Source: Streptomyces dysideae (lineage in GTDB: Bacteria > Actinomycetota > Actinomycetes > Streptomycetales > Streptomycetaceae). From it: a stretch of DNA of 64,000 nucleotides. Positions within the stretch are counted from its first letter, which is position 1; each line of letters starts with the position of its first letter. A program made the translations under genes and the position numbers. The notes under the pieces are model-generated. The model did not search any database. It was given only the letters and a program-made list of their open reading frames with translations, and had not been told where the DNA came from. Below are positions 8,218 through 16,577 of the stretch, piece after piece. The stretch lies in NCBI RefSeq assembly GCF_001514305.1, contig NZ_KQ949116.1:1-64000 (forward strand). The letters run 5' to 3'.

Positions 8218-9357
8218 ATGCGTCCTTCACCGCACCATGCCCGCAGCGCACGTGGCCTGCTCGGCGCGCTGCTCACCTCGCTCGTCTCGCTCGCCGCGCT
8301 TTTGACCACAGCGTCAGTGGCGCAGGCCGACACCACGATCTGCGAACCCTTCGGGTCCACGACCATCCAGGGCCGCTACGTGGTTCAGAACAACCGCTGG
8401 GGCACCAGCGCCACGCAGTGCATCGCCGTCAACGACTCGGGGTTCAGGATCACCCAGGCTGACGGGTCCGTCCCCACGAACGGCGCTCCGAAGTCCTACC
8501 CGTCCGTCTACAACGGCTGCCACTACACCAACTGCTCGCCCGGCACCAACCTTCCCGCCCAGCTCAGCACCATCTCCAGCGCGCCCACGAGCATCTCCTA
8601 CAACTATGTGAACGACGCGGCGTACAACGCCTCGTACGACATCTGGCTCGACCCCACGCCCCGCACCGACGGCGTGAACCGGACCGAGATCATGATCTGG
8701 TTCAACAAGGTCGGCCCCATCCAGCCCATCGGCTCCCCGGTTGGCAACGCCAGCGTGGGCGGGCGCGATTGGCAGGTGTGGTCCGGCAGCAACGGCATGA
8801 ACGACGTGCTGTCGTTCGTCGCTCCGTCGGCGATCAGCAGCTGGACCTTCGACGTCATGGACTTCGTCCGGCAGGCCGTGTCCCGGGGACTCGCGCAGAA
8901 CAACTGGTACCTGACGAGTGTTCAGGCGGGGTTCGAGCCCTGGCAGAACGGTGCCGGCCTCGGCGTGAACTCGTTCTCCTCCACCGTCAACACGGGCTCC
9001 TCCGGTGACCCGGGCGGTCCGGGTGACCCCGGCGGCTCCACGGCCTGCAGGGTGGCGTACGGGGCGAACTCCTGGCAGGGCGGTTTCACCGCCGACGTCA
9101 CCATCACCAACACCGGTTCCTCCCGCGTCAGCGGCTGGAAGCTCGCGTTCACCCTCCCCTCCGGGCAGCGGATCACCAATGCCTGGAACGCGAACATGTC
9201 CGGGTCGTCAGGAGCCGTCACAGCGAGCAACGTGGCCCACAACGCGGAGCTGGCGGCCGGCGGCCAAGCGACCTTCGGATTCCAGGGCACCTCCAGCGGC
9301 GCCTTCACCAGGCCCTCGGGCTTCAGCCTGAACGGCAGCGCCTGCACCAGCGGGTGA
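8218..9357 (+). CDS. secreted GH12 endoglucanase with C-terminal CBM2
   Basis: A 379-residue secreted endo-1,4-beta-glucanase. Signal peptide about 1-37 (ending VAQA-D); GH12 catalytic jelly roll about 38-262; Gly/Pro/Asp linker (GDPGGPGDPGGS); CBM2 about 277-379 closed by two cysteines. The catalytic pair is visible: nucleophile Glu157 in TEIMIW and acid/base Glu240 in GFEPWQNG. A TTG further upstream would extend the frame but falls inside the CebR operator. The ATG at 8218, preceded by GAAGAGG, gives a proper signal peptide and is preferred. Regulated through the perfect box at 8144-8157. It makes internal cuts that create ends for GH48. Confidence 0.92.
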   Translation: MRPSPHHARSARGLLGALLTSLVSLAALLTTASVAQADTTICEPFGSTTIQGRYVVQNNRWGTSATQCIAVNDSGFRITQADGSVPTNGAPKSYPSVYNGCHYTNCSPGTNLPAQLSTISSAPTSISYNYVNDAAYNASYDIWLDPTPRTDGVNRTEIMIWFNKVGPIQPIGSPVGNASVGGRDWQVWSGSNGMNDVLSFVAPSAISSWTFDVMDFVRQAVSRGLAQNNWYLTSVQAGFEPWQNGAGLGVNSFSSTVNTGSSGDPGGPGDPGGSTACRVAYGANSWQGGFTADVTITNTGSSRVSGWKLAFTLPSGQRITNAWNANMSGSSGAVTASNVAHNAELAAGGQATFGFQGTSSGAFTRPSGFSLNGSACTSG

Positions 9358-9499
9358 CACACGTTCATCCTCCGGGGCCCGCCTGGTCCCTCCACACCGA
9401 CCGGCGGGTCCCGGGAGTCCGCACAGCACCCCCGGTTCCAGAGTGTTTCGCCCCCTCCGGTAGAGCCGACGCCGTGCTCGGCTCGGCCTTCGCGCCCGC

Positions 9500-9515
9500 G
9501 CCGACCCCGGTCGGC
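9500..9515. terminator. GC-rich hairpin between convergent genes
   Basis: GCCGACC and GGTCGGC form a short perfect inverted repeat in the 194-base gap between the convergent GH12 and expansin-like genes. It could terminate either. Nothing else is visible in this gap. Confidence 0.4.
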
Positions 9516-9551
9516 GGCTGGTTCGGAGGGGGCCCACTGTTGGCGGCGGGG

Positions 9552-10511
9552 TCAGTGCTGTGCGAACTGGACCCGCGTCGGCTGCACAACATCCGGCCGC
9601 AGAGGGATCCCTTCGATGGTCAGTCGTTCTCCGTAGATGTCGGTGATCCTGATCGCTTTGCCGCACCCGCTACCGTCGGGTGAGAGGAAGTAGTTGTAGT
9701 CGGTGCGGGCCAGTTGGCGCCAGCCGCCGCTGGTGCTCACCTCCAGCCGAGCGAGCGGGTTGCGGTGGCCGATCGCCTGAATGCCGCACCAGTAGGGGCT
9801 TGATCCGATCTTGTAGCGGATCGAGATCGTGCCCGGCGAGCTGGGGCTCAACAGGCTCCAGGTGATCGCGATCCGGCCGGTCGAGATGGGGGCCAGTTTG
9901 GCGAAGGCCTGTTCGCTGAGGTCGAGTTGCCCCGGCGCACAGGGCAGAGGGCATTCGTTGGTGATCCGGACCGTGACGGAGTTGCCGTTCGCCGCGCGGA
10001 CGAGCACGTACGCCCCACAGGCCTTCGACGTCTCGTAGTCGGTGGTGTTCATCGCCGCGATCATCATGTCGCTGCTCGGGCCGTACGAACAGGCGCCGTC
10101 CCCTACACCAGCCTTGTAGACCGTGGCGACTCCCTGGTAGGTGGCCTTGGGGCGGATCCGTCCGGCCAGGGATGACGTGGCAGGAGCCGTCCGCGGGGAG
10201 GCCGATGACGGTGACGCCGACGGGGTCGGTGAAGCCTTCGGCGTCGTAGCGCTGGCCGACGGGGTCGCGGAGGAGAGGGACGGAGAGGGGGTGGAGGACT
10301 TCTGCCCTGGCGATGTCGGCAGGAGAGTTTCCCCGGAGTTGGCGACGGCCGTGGCCGGGGCCCGCCCGGCATCCTCCTTGCGGTCGGATTGCATCGTCAT
10401 GACCAGGCAGACGAGAAGACCTGTGACGACCAGCCCCGCGGTGGTGCCCACCATCAGCCGGCGTCTGTGCCTGCGCTGCCGCGCGGCCTGGCGTGTCTCT
10501 TGCATGTTCAT
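9552..10511 (-). CDS. expansin-like cellulose-loosening protein
   Basis: About 319 residues: an N-terminal membrane segment (RLMVGTTAGLVVTGLLVCLV), a long Ser/Thr/Pro-rich linker (to about residue 115), a double-psi beta-barrel (KATYQGVATVYKAGVGDGAC ... GQLDLSEQAFAKL), then a beta-sandwich like CBM63 (ISIRYKIGSSPYWCGIQ ... RTDYNYFL). Expansins loosen cellulose-xyloglucan contacts without hydrolysis, so the cellulase neighbourhood fits. The usual motif around the essential barrel aspartate (VTDxCP) reads ITNECP here, an Asn for Asp. The start at 10511 gives a short charged N-terminus before the membrane segment; no clear ribosome site is visible. The linker suggests a barrel held away from the cell surface. 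No CebR box was found upstream. Confidence 0.82.
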   Translation of the reverse strand: MNMQETRQAARQRRHRRRLMVGTTAGLVVTGLLVCLVMTMQSDRKEDAGRAPATAVANSGETLLPTSPGQKSSTPSPSLSSATPSASATTPKASPTPSASPSSASPRTAPATSSLAGRIRPKATYQGVATVYKAGVGDGACSYGPSSDMMIAAMNTTDYETSKACGAYVLVRAANGNSVTVRITNECPLPCAPGQLDLSEQAFAKLAPISTGRIAITWSLLSPSSPGTISIRYKIGSSPYWCGIQAIGHRNPLARLEVSTSGGWRQLARTDYNYFLSPDGSGCGKAIRITDIYGERLTIEGIPLRPDVVQPTRVQFAQH

Positions 10512-10744
10512 CCGTTCGGAAGAGCGTGTCGGTGTTGCACTACTCAGTGGCCGCGGGTGGCGAAAAGGTTGCCGCCGATTTTTCGATCGAGCAGGTCCCC
10601 GGGCATGAGGAGCCGGACGGAAGTGGGCGGGCACGGTCTCTGTGACGGCAGTGCCTGAGCGGCGGAACGCGGCTGATCGCAGAGCCGTACGGGATGCCGC
10701 CGTATCTCGAGCTTCTCGCTTGGGCTCTTGGGATTGCCGGGGCC

Positions 10745-10917
10745 TCAGCTCAGGGCCAGTGCGGCGTACAAGGCGCCGAGGGCTGCGGCGAGGGTGCCGA
10801 GCAGGCTGCGTAGGGCTCGTTCGGGCAGGCGGGGTTGGAGGCGGGCGCCGAGGTAGCCGCCGATCAGTCCGCCGGTTCCGCAGGCGAGTCCGAGCCACCA
10901 GTCGGGGGCGACGGCCG
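10745..10917 (-). pseudogene. 3' remnant of a TauE/SafE-type membrane permease
   Basis: The last ~56 codons of a sulfite-exporter-family permease remain: a glycine-rich membrane helix (GLACGTGGLIGGYLGARLQP), the cytoplasmic loop PRLPERALRSLLG and a final helix. Homology starts abruptly near 10917, where it abuts the 5' part of an unrelated gene on the same strand, so a deletion joined the two. Confidence 0.55.
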
Positions 10918-10928
10918 TGCCGGACACC

Positions 10929-11177
10929 GGGGCGGAACGTGATGACGTGGTCCAACACCTCGCCCCAGCGCCCGTCGGGGTTCTCCGCGGCGAGGTCACC
11001 TGACTGCCACCGTTCCAGAGCCCGGACGTTCCCCTCTCTCCGCAGCCGCGCCGCGCGCACCGTCCGCGCGGCCGCGTCCCGCACGTGCCGGATCTCGGAC
11101 TTGGTGTATCCCTGCTTCCGCGACGGCTTGTGTCCCGATCCCAGGCGCCGCATCGTCAACGCGTACCGGGTGTCCAC
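10929..11177 (-). pseudogene. 5' fragment of an unidentified basic protein
   Basis: About 83 codons of Arg/Lys-rich, helix-forming sequence (KSEIRHVRDAAARTVRAARL ... ALERWQSGDLAAENPDGRWG) lose coding character at the permease remnant near 10917. I do not recognise the family. It is kept as a possible truncated gene because its codon use and composition look coding; the ATG at 11177 has no clear ribosome site. Confidence 0.3.
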
Positions 11178-11799
11178 CCGGCCAGCCCAACATCACGCCA
11201 CGGCCGGAAGGCCCGCAGCGTCAGCCACTTCACGCACGAATTCCGCATGTCCCCCGGGGCGAGCTCAGGCGACTCCACGACCATCCCGTTCGGCAACGAC
11301 ACCGGGCGCATCACCACAGGCGTCTCGCCGATGAACCGCAGCTTCATCGCGATGCCGTGCAGCAACTGGAGGGCGACGGTACCTCGAGGCCTCAAGTCCG
11401 TGGTCTGGAGACATTGACTGGAAGAGATGGCGCCCCAGCGGCGGCTGCGCAGAGCGCCCAGGCCGACGTTCGCAGACCGGCGAGGGCGAGGACTGCGGGG
11501 ACCTGGGTGATCGCTGCCGGGAGCCATGAGCATGACGCCGCATGCCTTGGCAGCCCTTACGCCGAGCAGCACGACGGCCCCTGCCGTGAGGTCCGCGGTG
11601 GTCAGGAACTGTCCACCATCGCCACCAGGCGTACTGCTCCCGGCACCTTGCCCACTCGGCTCACAGGTCGGCTGCGCGGCTCATGCCGAGGACGATCCCA
11701 CACATCCGTGCAAGGCGAGGCGGTATCAACTACCGCTCAGGGAAATCATGTTGACGTCGAGAGCAGCGCAAGATGCTACGGGCGCGGCAGGAACGGGGG
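11178..11799. other. 622-bp stretch without a convincing gene
   Basis: A short minus-strand frame at 11156-11347 (MKLRFIGETPVVMRPVSLP) has plausible codon use but no family match and reads into its neighbour. Nothing else in this stretch looks functional; it is probably decayed DNA. Confidence 0.35.
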
Positions 11800-12962
11800 T
11801 CATGCGGTTCGACACCGTCGTGTCCTTCCGTCGTCGATGGCCAGGCCCGGACGCGGCTGGGTGAAATGGCGGGCGGCGGTCAGGAGAAGAACCGCCAGGG
11901 CGGCCGGTACCGCGTAGGCGAGACGGAACTGGCCGGTGGAGCCGAGGAGTCCGCTCACTGCGCCACCGGTGATGACGCCGACGTAGATGAAGAAGTTCAG
12001 CCGCGCCAGGACCGCTTCCGAGGCAGCGGGACGCAGCCGCGCGGCGGAGGCCAGACACAGCGGAGCCAGGACGGACGCCCCCAGGCCCACCGCCCCGGCC
12101 GCGACAACTGCGAACGGCCAGCTCGGAGCGCCGGCCATGCCTGCCAGCGCGCCCGCGACCAGCAGGGCCGCGATGCGGACGACCGTAACCACTCCGAACC
12201 GTTGCACGAGCCGGTCGACGGCGGCGCGGCCGACGACCGTGCCGGCCTGGTAGGCCGCGTAGGCCAGCGGCGCGACCGTGAGGGACGCGGCGAGCCTCTG
12301 ACGCAGGTAGACCGCCGACCAGGCCGAGACGGTGGAGTCGATGACGTACACGACGAGGAGGACCAGTCCGAAGGGGATGAGCCGGATCCACAGGCGGCGC
12401 CCCAGCGGCGGCTGCGCGATGCCTGCCTGAAGGCTCAGGCCGACGGCTACGGGCCACTCCAGCCGAGCGGCCCCGGCAGTGAGCAGGGCCGCGACCACAC
12501 CGCCCACGCTCCACGCTGTGTAGAAGGAGCCGAAGATGCTGCGGCGTAGGCGCGTTCGATCGCCGCTGCCCGGGTGTTGACCCCGACGTCGAGGACTCCG
12601 ACGGCGAGTCCTAAGAGGATGTACGCGCAGATGACGGTCGCCTCGTCGCGGGCCCACCCGATCAGCACCAGCGCGGCGGCGGCCGTCAGCACGGCTCCGC
12701 GCGTCGTGACGATGGGACCGGCGCGGCGGATCGTGGCCAGACCCAGGAAGCTGCCGCCCCCTGCCATCAGCGCCACTGCGACCATCAGGGTGGTCATCAG
12801 GAGCGGAGCCAGTCTCAGGCGTTCGGTGACAGCGGGGACGGTCGTGTAGACGGCAGCGACAGAGACACCTTGCGCGGCGAACGCGAGGGTCGCGCCCTTT
12901 CGGGCGCCAAACCTGGAGACCGGGTGGCCGGCCCCCGCCCGGGCTGGGGCTTGGAAGGACAT
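11800..12962 (-). pseudogene. MFS transporter with a single-base frameshift
   Basis: Two overlapping frames together give a 12-helix major-facilitator permease of about 390 residues. The N-terminal half (AVYTTVPAVTERLRLAPLLM ... AVGVLDVGVNTRAAAIERAY) and the C-terminal half (RSIFGSFYTAWSVGGVVAAL ... to the stop at 11800) meet near 12541. Restoring one base there would give the usual AYGRxIFGSF loop. Start taken at 12962; an alternative ATG at 12980 adds six residues. Divergent from the AraC/OruR-type regulator at 13170. Substrate unknown; this type of MFS is often a drug or sugar exporter. Pseudogene or sequencing error. Confidence 0.7.
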
Positions 12963-13169
12963 GATGCTGTCTGCCCTCATTTCCTGTGTGCGCTGGAGTG
13001 ACCAGTCGAGGACCAGCAAGTCGAATGCCGTGCGGGTTACCGAAACCGTATGCAGGCGCGGCAGGCAGGCTCAGGACGCCAGGGGCCGTACAGGGGACTT
13101 CGGGGGCCAGTGCGGGTGACCGGTGACGCCCGTTGTCTAGGGTGATCGTTCGAGGAGAAGGTGAGTGCG

Positions 13170-14252
13170 ATGTCCCTTGCCCCCGGCCCGGCAGACCCTG
13201 CCGGGACCAGCCGCAACACGTCGGCGACGATCCAGCCGAACATCCTGCGCTATCTCGTCGTGATCGCCGACGAGCGCGGTGTCGATCTGCGCCCCCTGTT
13301 GACGCAGATGGGACTGGACGAGACGGTCATGCGCTCCGCCGCGCTGCGGGTGTCGTACCGGCAGGGCAGTGCGGTGATCCGTCGTGCACTGGAGCTCACC
13401 AGGGACGAGCGCCTGGGGCTGAAGGTCGGCGCGGCGCAGCACCTGACCGCGTGGGGCCTGCTCGGCTTCGCCCTGATGGCCGACGACACGCTCCAACACG
13501 CCATCGAGACCGGGGTGAAGTACCAGAACCTGTCCGGGGCGATGGTGGTGTGGTCGGCCGGTGTGGGTGATGAGGACGACGCCTTCGTGCTGCGCGCCGA
13601 TCTTCCCGATCCCGCCATGGACCCGGCCGTGGCCTCCTTCCTGAGCGAGGAGGCGTTCGCCTCCGTGATCACCTTGTCCCGGCTGGCCGTCGACCCGGCC
13701 TTCGCGCCGCGGGCAGTGGAGTTCTCTTTTCCGCCACCGCGCCAACCCGACCTGTACGGCGCCCTGTTCCGCTGTCCGGTCCGATTCGGCGCCCCTGCGA
13801 ACCGCATGGTCATCGACGCCTCGTGGGCCCGTACCCCAATGCCCGGCCGGGATCCGGTGAGCTACACCTCGACGCTGGAGATGCTCGACGGGCAGATGGC
13901 TTCCCGCCGTGACCAGCAGGACCTGCTGGAGGTGCTGGAGATCTCCGTCGCACAGAGCCTCCCTGTGGTGCCTTCGTTCGGCGAGCAGGCGCGGCGGCAC
14001 GCGACGAGCGAGCGGACGCTGCGCCGTCGGCTGGCCGGCTGCGGCACGACGTACGAGGCACTCGTCGAGGGAGTGCGCCGGGAACGCGTCGAACAGCTTT
14101 TGCTCCGCCCTGAACTGACACTGCGCGACATCACCCGCCGGGCGGGATTCTCCGACGAACGGGCGCTACGCCGCGCGGTACGCCGCTGGCACGGCACCTC
14201 CCCGGTCCAGCTGCGGGAGCGGATGCTCCGAGGAGTAAGGCACACGGAATGA
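13170..14252 (+). CDS. AraC family regulator (OruR/arabinose-binding-domain type)
   Basis: A 360-residue cytoplasmic activator. The N-terminal two thirds match the sensor domain of OruR-like AraC proteins (ILRYLVVIADERGVDLRPLL ... LGLKVGAAQHLTAWGLLGFA). The last ~100 residues are the two helix-turn-helix units (HATSERTLRRRLAGCGTTYE and LTLRDITRRAGFSDERALRR). GAGGAG lies 10 bases before the ATG at 13170; a GTG at 13161 is too close to it. The gene converges on the monooxygenase-SDR-dehydrogenase operon, and regulators of this type commonly control such catabolic operons. That link is inference, since the two units do not share a promoter. Confidence 0.8.
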   Translation: MSLAPGPADPAGTSRNTSATIQPNILRYLVVIADERGVDLRPLLTQMGLDETVMRSAALRVSYRQGSAVIRRALELTRDERLGLKVGAAQHLTAWGLLGFALMADDTLQHAIETGVKYQNLSGAMVVWSAGVGDEDDAFVLRADLPDPAMDPAVASFLSEEAFASVITLSRLAVDPAFAPRAVEFSFPPPRQPDLYGALFRCPVRFGAPANRMVIDASWARTPMPGRDPVSYTSTLEMLDGQMASRRDQQDLLEVLEISVAQSLPVVPSFGEQARRHATSERTLRRRLAGCGTTYEALVEGVRRERVEQLLLRPELTLRDITRRAGFSDERALRRAVRRWHGTSPVQLRERMLRGVRHTE

Positions 14253-14289
14253 CGTGTCGGCTACCGCGCCTGCCGCCTTGTCGGCCGGG

Positions 14290-15702
14290 TCAGCGGGTGC
14301 GGATCCAGATCGTCTTCTCCCGGGTCCACTGGTCGAAGGCGTTGGTGGACTTCTCCACTCCACCGAATCCCGACTGCTTCCAGCCGCCGAAGGGTGTGGT
14401 GATGTCACCCTCGCTGTAGGCGTTGACGGAGACCACGCCGGCCTCGATGCCGCGTGCCAGCCGCAGCGCGGTATCGAGGTCGCGGGTCCAGACCGAGGCG
14501 GCGAGACCGTACTCGGTGGCGTTGGCCCTGCGTATCGCCTCGTCCTCGGAAGTGAAGGTCTGGACGGTGACGACGGGACCGAACAACTCCTTGGTGAGAA
14601 CGTCGCTGCCGTCGGGGGCTCGAGTGATCACGGTGGGCGGGTAGTAGGCACCGCGCGGAGGCAGCCCGTGGGGCAGTCCCCCGGTGAGGATCTGGGCTCC
14701 GCCGGCCCGGGCGGCCTCCACGGCTCCCGCGACCCGGTCGAAGGCGGCGTGGTTGATGAGCGGCCCCATCTGCGTGCGCGGGTCTGCCGGATCGCCAATG
14801 ACGAGCTCTCTCGCCGCGGCCGTGAACCGCTCCAGGACCTCCTCGGCGATTCTGCTGTGAACGAGAACCCGGGAGCCGGCCGTGCAGTTCTGCCCCATGG
14901 TCAGGAACGCGGCCTCGATCATGTTGTCGATGAGCTCGTCGCCGTAGGAGAGCGCGTCGGCCATCAGCACCTGTGGGCTTTTGCCGCCCATCTCCAGCGA
15001 GACGCGCTTGAAGTTGCTCTCGGCGGCGTCCTTGAGGATGCGGCGGCCGGTCGCGGTGGACCCGGTGAAGGAGAGTGCCCCCACGAGGGGGTTACGGGCG
15101 AGTGCCGTCCCTGCCTCCCGGCCATGTCCGGGCAGTACCGTGAGTACCCCGTGGGGCAGGCCGGCCTCGGCTGCGAGTGCGGCCAGGTGGAGGGCCGAGC
15201 GCGGGGTCGCCTCGGCGGGCTTGACCAGCAGACAGTTGCCGGCGGCCAGGGCCGGTCCGACCTTCCATGCGGTCATGGCGAGTGGGTAGTTCCACGGCAC
15301 GATCGCCGCGACGAGCCCGACCGGCTCGCGGCTCATGAGACCGAGACCGTCGGGCCCGCTCGGCGCGATGCGGCCGAAGACCTTGTCGGCCGCCTCGGCG
15401 AACCAGCGGACCGACTCGATCGCGCCCGGTACGTCGCTCGTACGGCACTCCGTGATCGGCTTTGCCGCGTCCTCGCTGTCCAGCCGGGCGAGGATCTCTG
15501 CGTCGCGTTCCATGAGGTCGGCCAGTCGCAGCAGCACCGCGCCGCGCTCCCGGGCCGGCAGGTGCGACCACACCCCGGCGTCGTGGACCTGCCGGGCCTG
15601 CTCGGCCGCCTTGGCGACATCGTCGGCGCTCGCGGCGGGCAGGGAGGTGATCGGCTCCCCCGTGGCGGGATTGACCACCTGCAACATCTCGGTCGTGGTC
15701 AT
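14290..15702 (-). CDS. NAD(P)-dependent aldehyde dehydrogenase
   Basis: A 470-residue cytoplasmic ALDH of normal length that oxidises an aldehyde to its acid. Visible motifs: the substrate-channel motif IVPWNYPLAMTAWK, cofactor loop FTGSTATGRRI, general base Glu in EMGGKSP, catalytic Cys273 in GQNCTAGS, and the C-terminal PFGGWKQSGFG. It is the third gene of an operon. Its ATG overlaps the stop of the upstream SDR by four bases (ATGA), so translation is coupled. With the monooxygenase and SDR it probably completes stepwise oxidation of one organic substrate to a carboxylic acid. Confidence 0.9.
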   Translation of the reverse strand: MTTTEMLQVVNPATGEPITSLPAASADDVAKAAEQARQVHDAGVWSHLPARERGAVLLRLADLMERDAEILARLDSEDAAKPITECRTSDVPGAIESVRWFAEAADKVFGRIAPSGPDGLGLMSREPVGLVAAIVPWNYPLAMTAWKVGPALAAGNCLLVKPAEATPRSALHLAALAAEAGLPHGVLTVLPGHGREAGTALARNPLVGALSFTGSTATGRRILKDAAESNFKRVSLEMGGKSPQVLMADALSYGDELIDNMIEAAFLTMGQNCTAGSRVLVHSRIAEEVLERFTAAARELVIGDPADPRTQMGPLINHAAFDRVAGAVEAARAGGAQILTGGLPHGLPPRGAYYPPTVITRAPDGSDVLTKELFGPVVTVQTFTSEDEAIRRANATEYGLAASVWTRDLDTALRLARGIEAGVVSVNAYSEGDITTPFGGWKQSGFGGVEKSTNAFDQWTREKTIWIRTR

Positions 15703-16577
15703 GCTTCCTCCACCAGCTCCCAGCGCCCGTCGGTCCGGCGGGCCAGTCCGCGTCGGCGGAGTTCCTCCAGATAGCGAGCCATGCCGCGGTCACCGCGCTT
15801 GCGGAACAGCGGGAAGACTTGGGGCAGCAGGTTCGGCATGAGCATCGCGAACCGCACCAGACGGGACTCACCGGGCCGGGGGTAGGCCTCCAGTCGGGGC
15901 CTGTCCAGCAGGCTCACCACGGCCGCGACGACGTCGGCGGGCTGCTGCGGGGGATCCTGGAACTGCATGGAGTTCCCGCCTTCCACGGCCTCTTGGCGCA
16001 GCATCCGGGTGTCGGTCGCCGACGGCAGCACCGACCCGGCCAGGATTCCCTTGCTCCTCAGGTCGAGCCCGATGGCCAGCATCGCGCCACGCAGCCCGAA
16101 CTTGGAAGCGGTGTAGATCGGGGTCTCGCCCAGCGGGAAGATCCCGCCGAGGGATACCGTGGTGACAACCCGGGCGTCCCGGGAAGCCATGAGAAGAGGG
16201 ATGGCGATCCGGGTCGCGACCAGTGGTGAGGTCAGGTTGAGGGTGATCTCCCGCTCGATGCTCTCGACGCTGCGGACGTCGAAGCGTTCCGCGCTGGTCA
16301 TGCCCACGTTGTTGACGAGTACGTCGAGGCGGCCGTAGGACTCGGCGACCACCTCGAACAACTGCTCCACCTGGGCACGGTCGATCAGGTCACAGCCGAT
16401 ACCCCTGTGCCCGTCGCCGGGCAGGTCCGCGGCCACCTTCATGGCACGGGCGCCGTCGATGTCGACGACGATGCAGCGGGCGCCGCCGGAGGCGAAGCGA
16501 CGGCACAGTGCACTGCCGATGCCGCCCGCGCCGCCGGTCACCAGCACGACCTTGTCGGTGAGGTCGAACCCGCTCAT
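15699..16577 (-). CDS. SDR family oxidoreductase
   Basis: A 292-residue classical short-chain dehydrogenase/reductase. The Rossmann motif VLVTGGAGGIGSALCRRF binds NAD(P); NNVG is the structural motif; the catalytic Ser lies in TTVSLGGIFPLG and the Tyr-x-x-x-Lys in YTASKFGLR. A C-terminal tail rich in Arg and Leu (LEELRRRGLARRTDGRWELV) is longer than usual. The start overlaps the monooxygenase stop (ATGA) and its own stop overlaps the dehydrogenase start, so all three are translationally coupled. Likely interconverts an alcohol and a carbonyl in the same pathway. Substrate unknown. Confidence 0.88.
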   Translation of the reverse strand: MSGFDLTDKVVLVTGGAGGIGSALCRRFASGGARCIVVDIDGARAMKVAADLPGDGHRGIGCDLIDRAQVEQLFEVVAESYGRLDVLVNNVGMTSAERFDVRSVESIEREITLNLTSPLVATRIAIPLLMASRDARVVTTVSLGGIFPLGETPIYTASKFGLRGAMLAIGLDLRSKGILAGSVLPSATDTRMLRQEAVEGGNSMQFQDPPQQPADVVAAVVSLLDRPRLEAYPRPGESRLVRFAMLMPNLLPQVFPLFRKRGDRGMARYLEELRRRGLARRTDGRWELVEEA

